A stretch of DNA of 64,000 nt from CAJXMH01 sp964001305 (GCA_964001305.1 CAXFAI010000003.1:3627-67626); one strand, 5' to 3'; numbered from the stretch's first letter, positions 52,303-61,362 are shown. Notes: a model not told the origin generated them from the sequence alone. Numbers and translations are program-made.

Positions 52303-54855
52303 ATGAAATTGAAGAATATAAGCTTAACCCTACTCTTGCTATCTTTTACTATTCCAATGATTGCTCAGCAATGGGTAGAAGAAATGAATGACCCCGATGT
52401 CAATTTTTACCAAGTCCAAAAAACCTTTTACGACACTTGGGCAGATAAAGAAAACACCAAAGGAAATGGCTACAAGCAATTTAAACGCTACGAATACTTT
52501 ATGGCTCCACGCGTTTACCCAGATGGAATCCGAAATAACACACCGAACCTTTGGGAAGAAGTAAGCAATTTTGAAAAACTTTATGGCAAAAGTCAACGCC
52601 ATAATAAAACGGCTAGCTGGCGTCCATTAGGACCTGATCATTGGCAAAATTATAGCTATAGCCCAGGTTTAGGTAGAATTAATAACATACGAGTTGACCC
52701 CAATAATTCAAATGTAATTTATATTGGTACACCTGCAGGCGGATGCTGGAAAAGCACAGATGGTGGTCAAAATTGGTCACCAATTGCCGATCATCTGCCA
52801 ATCATTGGCGTGAGTGACATCGCCATTAACCCTTACAATTCGAATGAAGTTTACATTGCGACTGGCGATGGATTTGGAACGACAACGTACAGTGTTGGGG
52901 TTTTAAAATCAACAGATGGTGGACAAACATGGAATCAGACTGGTTTCACAGTTAATCGTGGACAAAATGTACACATTCGAAGAATGTTGATGCACCCTTT
53001 GCATCCAGATACCATTTGGGTGGCAAGCGATGTTGGCCTTTGGCGAACCGATGATGGGGGAACCAATTGGCGAAATGTACTAAACGATGATATTAGAAAT
53101 GTAAAAATGCATCCAACTGATACTTCAATCGTTTATGCCAGTACCGACCAATTTTATCGTTCAACGGATGGAGGAAATTTCTTTACAAGCTCAAACAATG
53201 GCTCTTTGATGAATCTTCCTGCTTCAATCAATCGAATGGAGATTGCAGTTTGTCCTAGCAGTCCAAACGTAGTTTATGCCGTTTGCGGGAAAGAATCAGA
53301 CGCCTCTTTCTACGGTTTGTATCAATCAATCGATGCGGGACAAAATTGGACTTTACAATCTACTAGTCCCAATATTCTTTCAGGTGATATCAATGGTGCT
53401 GCCACTGGTGGACAAAGCTGGTATGATTTAGCCATTGCTGTCGACCCACTAAATGCCAACACGGTTTTTGTGGGTGGAGTAAATGTTTGGCGCTCAACCA
53501 ATGGGGGACAAAATTGGAGTATCGTTAGCCATTGGGTTATTAACAACAATGCAGGTTATACACATGCGGATATTCACGCTTTAGATTTTTACAACAATGA
53601 ATTGTACTGTGGCTCTGATGGAGGTATTTTTAAAAGTCGAAACCTCGGAAATGCTTGGCAAGATTTAAGTGCAGGACTTGAAATCACTCAATTTTACCGT
53701 ATGTCTCAAACGGAGCAAAGTGATACCATTTTGCTAGGAGGTGCACAAGACAATGGTAGTCTGCTAAAGACGGACAGTGCTACTTGGGCCCATGTTTATG
53801 GCGGTGATGGAATGGACAATGCCATCGATCCAGTTGACCCAAGAATCATGTACTTTAGTTCGCAAAATGGGAATATTCAACGCTCTTATGATGGTGGCGT
53901 AAACAAAGCAGGTGTTGCTGGAAGTATCACTAACCAAGAAAATGGCGCTTGGGTCACCCCTTTTCAAATTGACCCCAATAATCGATTTGCTTTAATTGCT
54001 GCCTATGAAAATGTTTGGTACAGTAGCAACCGAGGTTCAAGTTGGACAAAAATTTCAAATTTCACTTCTAACAATACCTTAACCAGCTTAGCAGTAGCTC
54101 CTTCTAATTCAAGTGTTATATATACAGCGCCAAATAGCAATTCCATTCGAAAAACTACCGATTTTGGCAATACATGGACAAACATTAGTGCTGGTTTACC
54201 CAATTTGGCCATTGCTGATATTGAAGTGCATCCCAACTTTCCAGATTCAGTATGGGTGACTTTTAGCGGTTTTACTACAGGACAAAAAGTTTATGTAAGT
54301 GGAAATGGTGGTTCAAGCTGGCAGAACATTTCAGCCAATTTGCCCAATTTACCAGTAAACACCCTAGCAAAAGATACAGCAACAGGCATTGAATATGTAG
54401 GCACCGATATTGGCGTTTACTATCGAGATATCAGTGTGAGTCCTTTTTGGCAAACATACATGATTGGCTTACCTAATGTTATTGTCAACGAATTGGAAAT
54501 ACACTATCGCTCAGAAAGCATTCGAGCTGCTACTTATGGCCGTGGCATGTGGGAATCGAACTTATTGAGACCTTCCATTACTACTGTGAAAGAAATAGGT
54601 TTCAGCCAAACTGAAAGTGGTTTAAGCTTGTACCCTAACCCAAGCAAAGGTGCTTTTGCCATTCAAGACCTCAAGCAAGAAGCAGTAAGTCTTGAACTTT
54701 TCGACCTGAAAGGAAATCTAATTATTCGTGAAAGTCTTCAAAAAGAAAGCTTGCATCAGTTCTATTTTTCAAACCTCAGCAGCGGTCTTTACCTCATTCA
54801 TGTACTTAAAGAAAATGGGAAAAGTGAGAACTTCAAACTACAAGTTCAACCTTAA
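52303..54855 (+). CDS. Secreted BNR/sortilin-type propeller protein with T9SS sorting domain
   Basis: 850 residues: signal peptide (MKLKNISLTLLLLSFTIPMIAQ), a propeller region (about 110-750) with many Asp-box motifs (CWKSTDGGQNWSPI, VLKSTDGGQTWNQT, LWRTDDGGTNWRNV, VWRSTNGGQNWSIV, YVSGNGGSSWQNIS), and a Por sorting domain (LSLYPNPSKGAFAIQDL to FKLQVQP). Sialidase-like fold, but Asp-boxes alone do not show hydrolase activity. Distinct from, though similar in layout to, the 1144-residue protein at 34919-38353. Starts directly after the rhodanese stop. Confidence 0.88.
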   Translation: MKLKNISLTLLLLSFTIPMIAQQWVEEMNDPDVNFYQVQKTFYDTWADKENTKGNGYKQFKRYEYFMAPRVYPDGIRNNTPNLWEEVSNFEKLYGKSQRHNKTASWRPLGPDHWQNYSYSPGLGRINNIRVDPNNSNVIYIGTPAGGCWKSTDGGQNWSPIADHLPIIGVSDIAINPYNSNEVYIATGDGFGTTTYSVGVLKSTDGGQTWNQTGFTVNRGQNVHIRRMLMHPLHPDTIWVASDVGLWRTDDGGTNWRNVLNDDIRNVKMHPTDTSIVYASTDQFYRSTDGGNFFTSSNNGSLMNLPASINRMEIAVCPSSPNVVYAVCGKESDASFYGLYQSIDAGQNWTLQSTSPNILSGDINGAATGGQSWYDLAIAVDPLNANTVFVGGVNVWRSTNGGQNWSIVSHWVINNNAGYTHADIHALDFYNNELYCGSDGGIFKSRNLGNAWQDLSAGLEITQFYRMSQTEQSDTILLGGAQDNGSLLKTDSATWAHVYGGDGMDNAIDPVDPRIMYFSSQNGNIQRSYDGGVNKAGVAGSITNQENGAWVTPFQIDPNNRFALIAAYENVWYSSNRGSSWTKISNFTSNNTLTSLAVAPSNSSVIYTAPNSNSIRKTTDFGNTWTNISAGLPNLAIADIEVHPNFPDSVWVTFSGFTTGQKVYVSGNGGSSWQNISANLPNLPVNTLAKDTATGIEYVGTDIGVYYRDISVSPFWQTYMIGLPNVIVNELEIHYRSESIRAATYGRGMWESNLLRPSITTVKEIGFSQTESGLSLYPNPSKGAFAIQDLKQEAVSLELFDLKGNLIIRESLQKESLHQFYFSNLSSGLYLIHVLKENGKSENFKLQVQP

Positions 54856-54916
54856 CCACTTACAAACTCATTTCACCATATAACCTTTATTATTTCTAAA
54901 CTTTAGAACAAAAAGT

Positions 54917-54924
54917 TACATTTG
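54917..54924 (+). promoter_or_regulatory. Candidate -7 box of the S46 peptidase gene
   Basis: TACATTTG fits TAnnTTTG, 26 bases before the ATG. The -33 region (about 54893-54897) is AT-rich without a clear TTTG. Confidence 0.4.
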
Positions 54925-54950
54925 AATTTGATTAATCATAATTATCTACC

Positions 54951-57104
54951 ATGAAGAAAATTTTAATTGTCCTATTGGGACTAATTATCGCTTCGCCTAG
55001 CGTAAAAGCAGACGAAGGAATGTGGCTTCCACTTTTTGTGAAGCGTTTGAATTACGTTGACATGCAAAAGCAAGGTTTGCAGTTAACCCCCGAAGAAATT
55101 TACAGCGTAAATAACTCCTCTTTAAAAGATGCCATTGTAAGATTGGGAAGAGGATTTTGTACAGGAGAAATTATTTCTGACCAAGGTTTAATGCTAACCA
55201 ACCACCACTGTGGATTTGGAGTTATTCAAGAGCAAAGTACCGAAGAGAACAATTACCTAGATGATGGTTTTTGGGCTATGACTAAAGAAGAAGAATTACC
55301 AGCTGGTTTTTCGGTTTCTTTTTTACAGCGTATCGAAGATGTTTCAGACATCATTAATCAGCATTTGAATGAAGAAATGAGTCTTGATGAAAGAAATAAG
55401 GTAATTAAAATGCATGCGGATTCTTTGGAAAAATTAGCCAAAGGCGAAACCCATTTCGATGTGGAAGTGAAAAGCTTTTACAATGGAAATGAATTTTACC
55501 TTTTTGTGTATGAGACTTTTCAAGATGTTCGTTTGGTAGGTGCGCCTCCTTCTTCTATTGGTAAGTACGGTGGTGATACTGACAACTGGATGTGGCCAAG
55601 ACACACTGGTGATTTCACCCTTTTTAGAGTATATGCTGATAAAGACAACAAACCAGCAGCTTATTCAAAAGACAATGTACCTTACAAGCCAAAGCACTCT
55701 TTACCTATCTCTTTAAAAGGCGTTTCTCAAGGCGACTTTTCTATGATTTTTGGTTACCCAGGTTCTACCGATCGTTATTTGACTTCTGCCGGAATTCAGT
55801 ATGAGTTAGAAGTAAGACAGCCTTCTTACGTAAAGTTGAGAAGAGATGTACTTGACATTTATGAGCAAGAAATGGCCATGAGCGATAAAGTGCGTTTACA
55901 ATACGCTTCTAAGCATGCCAGTATTTCTAACTATTGGAAATACTTTAAAGGCCAACAAGCTGGTTTAAAGCGCTTACATGTTTACGATAAAAAGAAAGCC
56001 ATTGAAGATGATTTACAAGCTTGGATTGACAAAGATGAAGAACGCAAAAAATTATACAGCGGCGTTTTAGAAGGTTTTGAAAGTTCGTATCAAAACTTAA
56101 GAGATGTAAACAAGGTGATTATCTACCTTTCTGAGGCCATTTTTAGAATTGAAGCGGTGCGTTTTTCTCGTCAGTTTGATGGTTTAAAAAGCCAACTTGA
56201 AGCTGAAGAAGTAGACCAAGAAAAAGTGGACAAAACCGTAGAAGCTTTAAAAGGCATGCTTGAAGACCATTTTGCGGATTATAGCAAGGCTATTGACAAG
56301 CAAGTTTTTGCAGCCATGTTAGAAGCTTACTACACCGATTTACCCAAAGAAAACCAACCAGAATATGTGGTTGAAATGGTTCAGAAATACAAAATGGATT
56401 ATGAGAAAATGGCAGAAGACTTTTTCAAGAAATCTATTTTTGATAGCCAAGAAGAAGTAGCTAGTTTCTTGGAAAAACCAAGTGCAAAAACCATTGCTAA
56501 AGACCCTATGTATCAGTTGATGAATAGTGCTTACACTCACTATAAAGAAACCATTGCACCAGCAGCGAAAGAAGAAGCCGAAAAGCTGCAAAGATCGGAG
56601 CGCTTATTTGTAAAAGGACTGAGAGCCATGAACAAAAACAAAGCCTATGCTCCTGATGCAAACTCAACCATGCGTTTTACTTATGGACAGGTGAAAGATT
56701 ATTACCCACGTGATGCGGTAAAATACAACTACATTACTACTGCGCAAGGAATTCTTGAAAAGGAAGACCCAAATAACCCGGAGTTTGTAGTGCCTGAAAA
56801 GTTGAAAACCTTAATTCAGAAAAAAGACTATGGACAATATGCCAATGCAGAAGGTGAATTGGTGGTAAACTTTATTACCAATAACGACATTACTGGGGGT
56901 AACTCTGGTAGCCCGATGATTAATGGCAAAGGCGAATTGATTGGAACTGCTTTTGATGGCAATTGGGAAGCCATGAGTGGCGACATAGCTTTTGAAACAG
57001 AGTTACAACGTACCATTGGTGTTGACATACGTTACACCTTGTTTATCATTGATAAATTTGCCGGAGCTGGACACTTAATTAAAGAAATGAAGTTGGTGAA
57101 GTAA
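54951..57104 (+). CDS. S46-family dipeptidyl peptidase, DPP7 type
   Basis: 717 residues with a signal peptide (about 1-20). Serine exopeptidase that releases dipeptides from peptide N-termini in the periplasm. Catalytic His86 in MLTNHHCGFG, the Asp-containing GGDTDNWMWPRHTGDF block, and Ser652 in GGNSGSPMING. The residue 18 after the serine is Gly670 (AFDGNWEAMSG). By family knowledge Gly here marks DPP7 (hydrophobic P1), whereas DPP11 carries Arg. It is a single gene with its own -7 box and a very strong terminator. Confidence 0.92.
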   Translation: MKKILIVLLGLIIASPSVKADEGMWLPLFVKRLNYVDMQKQGLQLTPEEIYSVNNSSLKDAIVRLGRGFCTGEIISDQGLMLTNHHCGFGVIQEQSTEENNYLDDGFWAMTKEEELPAGFSVSFLQRIEDVSDIINQHLNEEMSLDERNKVIKMHADSLEKLAKGETHFDVEVKSFYNGNEFYLFVYETFQDVRLVGAPPSSIGKYGGDTDNWMWPRHTGDFTLFRVYADKDNKPAAYSKDNVPYKPKHSLPISLKGVSQGDFSMIFGYPGSTDRYLTSAGIQYELEVRQPSYVKLRRDVLDIYEQEMAMSDKVRLQYASKHASISNYWKYFKGQQAGLKRLHVYDKKKAIEDDLQAWIDKDEERKKLYSGVLEGFESSYQNLRDVNKVIIYLSEAIFRIEAVRFSRQFDGLKSQLEAEEVDQEKVDKTVEALKGMLEDHFADYSKAIDKQVFAAMLEAYYTDLPKENQPEYVVEMVQKYKMDYEKMAEDFFKKSIFDSQEEVASFLEKPSAKTIAKDPMYQLMNSAYTHYKETIAPAAKEEAEKLQRSERLFVKGLRAMNKNKAYAPDANSTMRFTYGQVKDYYPRDAVKYNYITTAQGILEKEDPNNPEFVVPEKLKTLIQKKDYGQYANAEGELVVNFITNNDITGGNSGSPMINGKGELIGTAFDGNWEAMSGDIAFETELQRTIGVDIRYTLFIIDKFAGAGHLIKEMKLVK

Positions 57105-57125
57105 ACCAATTCAACGCATAGAACG

Positions 57126-57159
57126 AAAAGCCCCCCGACTAAGTCGGGGGGCTTTTTTT
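57126..57159 (+). terminator. Very strong intrinsic terminator after the S46 peptidase
   Basis: AAAAGCCCCCCGAC (57126-57139) pairs without mismatch with GTCGGGGGGCTTTT (57143-57156) around TAA, followed by more T. It lies 21 bases after the stop codon and marks the border of the accessory region. Confidence 0.92.
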
Positions 57160-57260
57160 ATACCCAAAATTGACTATCTTGTTAGCGGAAAAAGAATTTG
57201 AAAACCGATGATTCATGAGTGCAACATATTTACTTGTTGAGCATCATTAAAAATTACTAC

Positions 57261-59243
57261 ATGCAATTAACAGAACTTTACAAATTAAGAAGAAGTTTTA
57301 CCATTATAGGCTTAACGGGGCGTACAGGTTCGGGATGCTCTAAAATTGCTGAGTTGCTATCAGGAAACTTTGAAAACCTCAAAAAAGGTTTAAGACCTAT
57401 ATCACAAATAGATAACGTAATAGGTGTAAGAAAAAATAGAATATGTTTTGAATACTTATCCTATCAAGACAATTGGCAGCCTTACGAGATTATTAAATAT
57501 AAAGACATTTTACTTTTCTATTTAATAAGTTACTATTCACATGACTTTAAAGCTTTATATGAAATATTAAAAAAATATTATCGTGAAAGAAAGGAAGAGG
57601 ATAATTCGGATGTAGTAAAAATCATATTTAAAAAACTAGAAAAAATATTAGCATCTAATCCACTTGTCTCGCAGATTGAAGGCTACAATGGTAATTTTTC
57701 AGAAATAAAAAGCAAAGATGAATTGTCCAAGCTTTGCGATACTTTTTTTGGTCCTGAGTTTAAAGAGATATCAAGTAAAATTTTCAAAACTTTAGAAGAG
57801 CATGGTTATTTCAGACGTTCATACTTGCTTCACCACCTAAGCTGCAATATTAGACAAAGCGGTAACCCTTTAAATCCCGAAGAGATAAATGACATTAAGT
57901 TTATATATACACTATCTGAATTAACAAATAGATTGATTAAATGCAAAAAACAAAGGAATGACTCAATAGATAAACCTACAAAAATTGTTATTGACTCTTT
58001 AAGAAATTCACTTGAAATAATGTTTTTCAAAGAGCGATATTCAGGATTTTATATGATATCTACTAAAGATGGTAATAATCGTGTTCAGGACAGAATTAAA
58101 GATAGGTTAAAAAGTAAAGAGGTTAAAGAGAGTCATGAAAAAATATTAAAAAACGTCATTGACTTAGATGCAACAGAATATAAAACAACTGATCATTCTA
58201 AAGGAATTTTTTCAAGTCCCGATGTATATAACTGTATCCAGAAAAGTGACATACATCTTATTAATCACAGAATCCAAGATGTAAACAAATCTGACAAAAA
58301 TGAGCCTTTTTTCACTAGAGAGGAACAAATCTTAAAGTTTGTATCCTTAATTCAGCAACCAGGAATTATTACTCCTTCGGCAAGCGAAAGATGTATGCAA
58401 GTTGCTTTCAATGCTAAATTAAATTCAGGTTGTATATCCAGGCAAGTTGGAGCAGTTGTAGCTGATAATACATATTCAATTAAGGCTGTTGGATGGAATG
58501 ATGTGCCAAGTGGGCAAACACCTTGTAATCTTCGTTCAGTTAATGATTTTGGTGCAGAGGCAAATCTTGATGATATACACTACAGCACATTCGAGCAAGG
58601 AAAAAACTTAGATAAGGTTGATGTTGACTTTAAGTATAAAAATAAAGAACCTCATAATTTTCCAAATGCAATAAAAGAATATTTTAAAAATACTGACACT
58701 TCAACAAATAACACTGATTTAAACGGAAAAAACTGCTCCTTTTGCTTTAAAACTATTCATAATCATTTTGAAGGTGAGAAAAATCAAGTTCATACCAAGT
58801 CATTACACGCAGAAGAAAATGCTATGCTACAAATAAGCAAATATGGTGGACAAGGATTAAGTAATGGTATCCTCTTCACAACTGCTAGTCCATGTGAATT
58901 GTGTTCTAAGAAAGCAACTCAATTAGGTGTCAATAAAGTATATTTCATTGACCCTTATCCAGGAATTTCTGAACCTCATATATTATCCTATAATAGAACC
59001 AATAAAATGTTGCTAATCCAATTTAATGGAGTAATCGGTAAATCTTATGTAAAACTATACGAGCCTTTTATGGCATATAAAGATGAGGTATCAATCATGC
59101 TCGAAAATAATCCTAAGAAGAATACTATTTGGGAAGACTCAATAAATAGTATTCAAAACCTTGAGCTGAAAGAAAAATTGAAAAATTATTTGACTGATGA
59201 CAAACAGTTGGATGAAAAAAAGTTACTTGATTTATTAAAATAA
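57261..59243 (+). CDS. avcD: AvcD/DcdV-like anti-phage deoxycytidylate deaminase
   Basis: 660 residues from ATG 57261 (an in-frame ATG at 57219 adds 14 residues that do not fit). N-terminal P-loop domain: GLTGRTGSGCSKIA (17-30), in which the usual Walker lysine position is Cys26 followed by Ser27-Lys28. C-terminal (about 380-660) cytidine/deoxycytidylate deaminase: CISRQVGAVVADN, then HAEE (His516, Glu518) and SPCELC (Cys545, Cys548), the zinc and catalytic set. This two-domain layout is that of AvcD/DcdV and the dCTP deaminases that destroy dC nucleotides during phage infection. A cytoplasmic defence enzyme; known relatives are held by an RNA antitoxin upstream. Only about 100 bases lie between the terminator and the start. 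Confidence 0.85.
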   Translation: MQLTELYKLRRSFTIIGLTGRTGSGCSKIAELLSGNFENLKKGLRPISQIDNVIGVRKNRICFEYLSYQDNWQPYEIIKYKDILLFYLISYYSHDFKALYEILKKYYRERKEEDNSDVVKIIFKKLEKILASNPLVSQIEGYNGNFSEIKSKDELSKLCDTFFGPEFKEISSKIFKTLEEHGYFRRSYLLHHLSCNIRQSGNPLNPEEINDIKFIYTLSELTNRLIKCKKQRNDSIDKPTKIVIDSLRNSLEIMFFKERYSGFYMISTKDGNNRVQDRIKDRLKSKEVKESHEKILKNVIDLDATEYKTTDHSKGIFSSPDVYNCIQKSDIHLINHRIQDVNKSDKNEPFFTREEQILKFVSLIQQPGIITPSASERCMQVAFNAKLNSGCISRQVGAVVADNTYSIKAVGWNDVPSGQTPCNLRSVNDFGAEANLDDIHYSTFEQGKNLDKVDVDFKYKNKEPHNFPNAIKEYFKNTDTSTNNTDLNGKNCSFCFKTIHNHFEGEKNQVHTKSLHAEENAMLQISKYGGQGLSNGILFTTASPCELCSKKATQLGVNKVYFIDPYPGISEPHILSYNRTNKMLLIQFNGVIGKSYVKLYEPFMAYKDEVSIMLENNPKKNTIWEDSINSIQNLELKEKLKNYLTDDKQLDEKKLLDLLK

Positions 59244-59248
59244 CGAAT

Positions 59249-59310
59249 GCCCAACAATCGCTATAAAACATGCCCTTCGGGACACGTTTCATAGGGGGCC
59301 GTTAGCTGCA
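59249..59310 (+). repeat. Imperfect palindrome after avcD, attC-like
   Basis: GCCCAAC (59249-59255) and GTTAGCT (59301-59307) flank a stem-loop: CTATAAAACATG at 59261-59272 pairs with CACGTTTCATAG at 59282-59293, with two mismatches and one bulged A (59282 side), then CCC/GGG around TTC. Outer 7-mers in this orientation with a folded centre and an unpaired base resemble integron attC sites (RYYYAAC ... GTTRRRY), though GTTAGCT departs by one base. It sits 6 bases after the stop codon and 11 bases before the next ATG. Confidence 0.5.
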
Positions 59311-59320
59311 ACCGTCACAA

Positions 59321-60265
59321 ATGGATAAAAAAGAATTTCTTGATATTGATAAAAGGAAAGAAGACTATAAAGAGATTCGGACTGAAACTTTTCGTGCTGA
59401 AGAAGGAATTCGAGCAATTGGCTTAATTTATCATGACCATTCCAAAGACAAAAATTCACAAGAAAACGTATTTAGATTAAAAAATAATATTGAGTATAGA
59501 CTCTTTTCAGCCACTCATCAATATTTACTATTACTGCAAGAGCTTAATAATGCTGAAAACCAATTACAAAGACTATTTGAAAAGAATCCATCCTATTTAA
59601 ATTGGAGAACTGCTGATATGACTAATCCATATTTTGACCAAGTAGAAAATCAGTTATCTTCAATATTTGATAGTATCATTTTTCACCTCTCATCCGTATT
59701 TGATTATTTAAGTCATACAATATGTTATATGTACTTTAAGAATAAACAGAATACATTATACTGGACGAAATTGAGTAGAAAGGTTAGAGGTGATTTTAAA
59801 GGGAAATATGAGTTTTGCGAAACCATGGACTCTATCGACCGACGTTTCGTAGGTCAGCTATATGATTACAGGTCAAGACTACTACATAATAAAAGAGATC
59901 GTCACTTATTTGCTACAATCATGAATCCAGGCGAATCTCGATTTGAGCTCAAAATAAATTGCTCAGCAGAATCATTAAAAAAGTTCTCACTAGTAAAAAA
60001 TGAAAAGGAACATGCAGAACAGAAAATCACACTAGCTTTTTTAGCTTCTTGGTTAATTAAGCAGACATTTATTGAAATCGAAAATTTGTTAGATTCAATA
60101 AAATTGGACTTAGAGAACAATTCTTACTTTCATCAGAACCTAAACACTCAATCAAATGGTGGTAAAAAACTTATGACAGTAGCAATTAACCCTGAAACAA
60201 AGTTTATAGAGCCTTCTTCAAATACCATATGGGCTAATTATAAAAAGAAAAAAGGCAGCAGCTAA
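59321..60265 (+). CDS. Protein of unknown function with HEPN-like R-x4-H motif
   Basis: 314 residues, all helical, no signal or membrane segment. Helices about 55-90, 105-145 (SSIFDSIIFHLSSVFDYLSH) and 225-255, with YDYRSRLLHNKRDRH (Arg184-x4-His189) between them. R-x4-6-H between two helices is the catalytic signature of HEPN RNases, common in toxin-antitoxin and phage-defence genes; here it is a motif-level resemblance only. It follows the avcD-like gene and its palindrome, and its stop codon lies in GCTAAC. Confidence 0.6.
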   Translation: MDKKEFLDIDKRKEDYKEIRTETFRAEEGIRAIGLIYHDHSKDKNSQENVFRLKNNIEYRLFSATHQYLLLLQELNNAENQLQRLFEKNPSYLNWRTADMTNPYFDQVENQLSSIFDSIIFHLSSVFDYLSHTICYMYFKNKQNTLYWTKLSRKVRGDFKGKYEFCETMDSIDRRFVGQLYDYRSRLLHNKRDRHLFATIMNPGESRFELKINCSAESLKKFSLVKNEKEHAEQKITLAFLASWLIKQTFIEIENLLDSIKLDLENNSYFHQNLNTQSNGGKKLMTVAINPETKFIEPSSNTIWANYKKKKGSS

Positions 60266-60402
60266 CACATACTATAGCAAATGCTACTACTTAGAAAACC
60301 AACACTCCCACCCTATTTGCTCGCTAATTATAGAGTTTAAATAATAATTTAGTGTAAAGCATGTATCTATAACTTTTGTAAACGATGTATCTTAACGAAC
60401 AT
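60261..60402 (+). repeat. Intercassette repeat, copy 1 (full, 142 bp)
   Basis: Begins at GCTAAC, which contains the stop codon of the preceding gene, and ends AACGAACAT, 22 bases before the next ATG. It aligns along most of its length with copy 2 (60850-60988), including TTTGCTCGCTAA near the middle and the identical 25-bp end GTAAACGATG...AACGAACAT. Confidence 0.75.
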
Positions 60403-60424
60403 TAAAAAACTCACAAGAAAATTA

Positions 60425-60913
60425 ATGAACCGACTTAACGATTTAAGAGATTTAGGAATTGGGATTATCAAATCAATTAGAGCGTCATTGACCATTTATG
60501 TAATTGTATCTAAGAACTCAATAAAAGTCAAGAATTTAGAAAATGGCAAAACAGCCTCAGGTGAAAGCCATGATGAATTTTCAACCGACAGACTTCTTAT
60601 TGCGGACCCTATGAATGCCGAGAATTTTGCAAAAGAGTTGATCAACAAAGTCGCTGATTTATCTGATATAAGGACAAGAAAACTTAATGTAATTTGTCAC
60701 CCGATTGATCAAATATTAGCCGATTTATCTCCCGTAGAAAAGATGATATTCAATGACTTTGCATATCATATTGGAGGTAGATATGTCTACTTAATTGACA
60801 ACAGACAAGAGTTGACTGATATAGAGTTAAATGAAATAAAAACCTTGCTTAACAGCAACTACAGCAAAAGCTCCTTTAAGAAAACCGACACTTCCACTCT
60901 TTTTGCTCGCTAA
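60425..60913 (+). CDS. Short protein with faint MreB-like resemblance; 3' end lies in a repeat
   Basis: 162 residues, no signal peptide. The segment from about 45 to 125 (STDRLLIADPMNAENFAKEL, KLNVICHPIDQILADLSPVE, GGRYVYLIDNRQELT) recalls the middle of MreB/Hsp70-fold proteins (the V-x-V-P-S-G-x-T-x-V-E and A-R-x-V-Y-L-I-E region), but the ATP-binding loops are absent, so it is at most a fragment-like relative. The last 21 or so residues and the stop are encoded by repeat copy 2. Function unknown. Confidence 0.6.
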   Translation: MNRLNDLRDLGIGIIKSIRASLTIYVIVSKNSIKVKNLENGKTASGESHDEFSTDRLLIADPMNAENFAKELINKVADLSDIRTRKLNVICHPIDQILADLSPVEKMIFNDFAYHIGGRYVYLIDNRQELTDIELNEIKTLLNSNYSKSSFKKTDTSTLFAR

Positions 60914-60988
60914 CTCTAGAGTGCAAAGAATAATGTAGGGTAAAGCATGTATCTTTAACTTGTGTAAACGATGTATCTTAACGAACAT
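60850..60988 (+). repeat. Intercassette repeat, copy 2 (overlaps a gene end)
   Basis: 139 bp aligning with copy 1. Its first 64 bases are read as the C-terminus of the preceding gene (the stop TAA at 60911-60913 sits in CGCTAAC), and the end AACGAACAT lies 8 bases before the ATG of the next gene at 60997. Confidence 0.75.
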
Positions 60989-60996
60989 TTGAAAAA

Positions 60997-61362
60997 ATGA
61001 AACGAGGTATACTGACGACATCAATTTTGGGACTTTTAATATTTCAGTCGTGCTCGACTAGAAATGACAAAATCTTTAGTGCATTCGATGAACTCCATTA
61101 CATAATACTGTACGAACAGGGAAACGAATTTGAATTACTCTACAATGGACTTAATACTGCGACAGGAACTTATAGACTTGAAAATGACACAATCAAATTG
61201 ACATACAAGGAAAACCAATTCGAAAGATTTGACCCTAATGAAAAATTGACACGTAAAATTCTGATTGACATAGATTTCAAAAGAGTAAAATCATTAGACG
61301 ACAATATGCAATTCTGTGCTAATATTGACATTGACAAAAGAAAAATAAAAAACTGCCGCTAA
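60997..61362 (+). CDS. Small lipoprotein of unknown function
   Basis: 121 residues with a lipoprotein signal (GILTTSILGLLIFQSC, Cys19) and a short beta-rich mature part (LYNGLNTATGTYRLENDTIK is typical of the small Bacteroidota lipoproteins measuring a repeat of strand and turn). Charged, with two more cysteines near the end (FCANIDI and NCR). No family recognised. It sits between repeat copies 2 and the element at 61358, and its stop codon lies in CGCTAAC. Confidence 0.65.
   Translation: MKRGILTTSILGLLIFQSCSTRNDKIFSAFDELHYIILYEQGNEFELLYNGLNTATGTYRLENDTIKLTYKENQFERFDPNEKLTRKILIDIDFKRVKSLDDNMQFCANIDIDKRKIKNCR

Noticed and set aside
57160..57260. Search for an AvcI-like RNA antitoxin upstream of the avcD-like gene
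   Set aside because: The stretch is AT-rich with no clear stable fold visible by eye and is shorter than the space used in known systems, so no ncRNA is annotated.
60425..60913. Calling the 162-residue protein MreB
   Set aside because: Only a middle stretch resembles MreB and both phosphate-binding loops are missing; called unknown instead.
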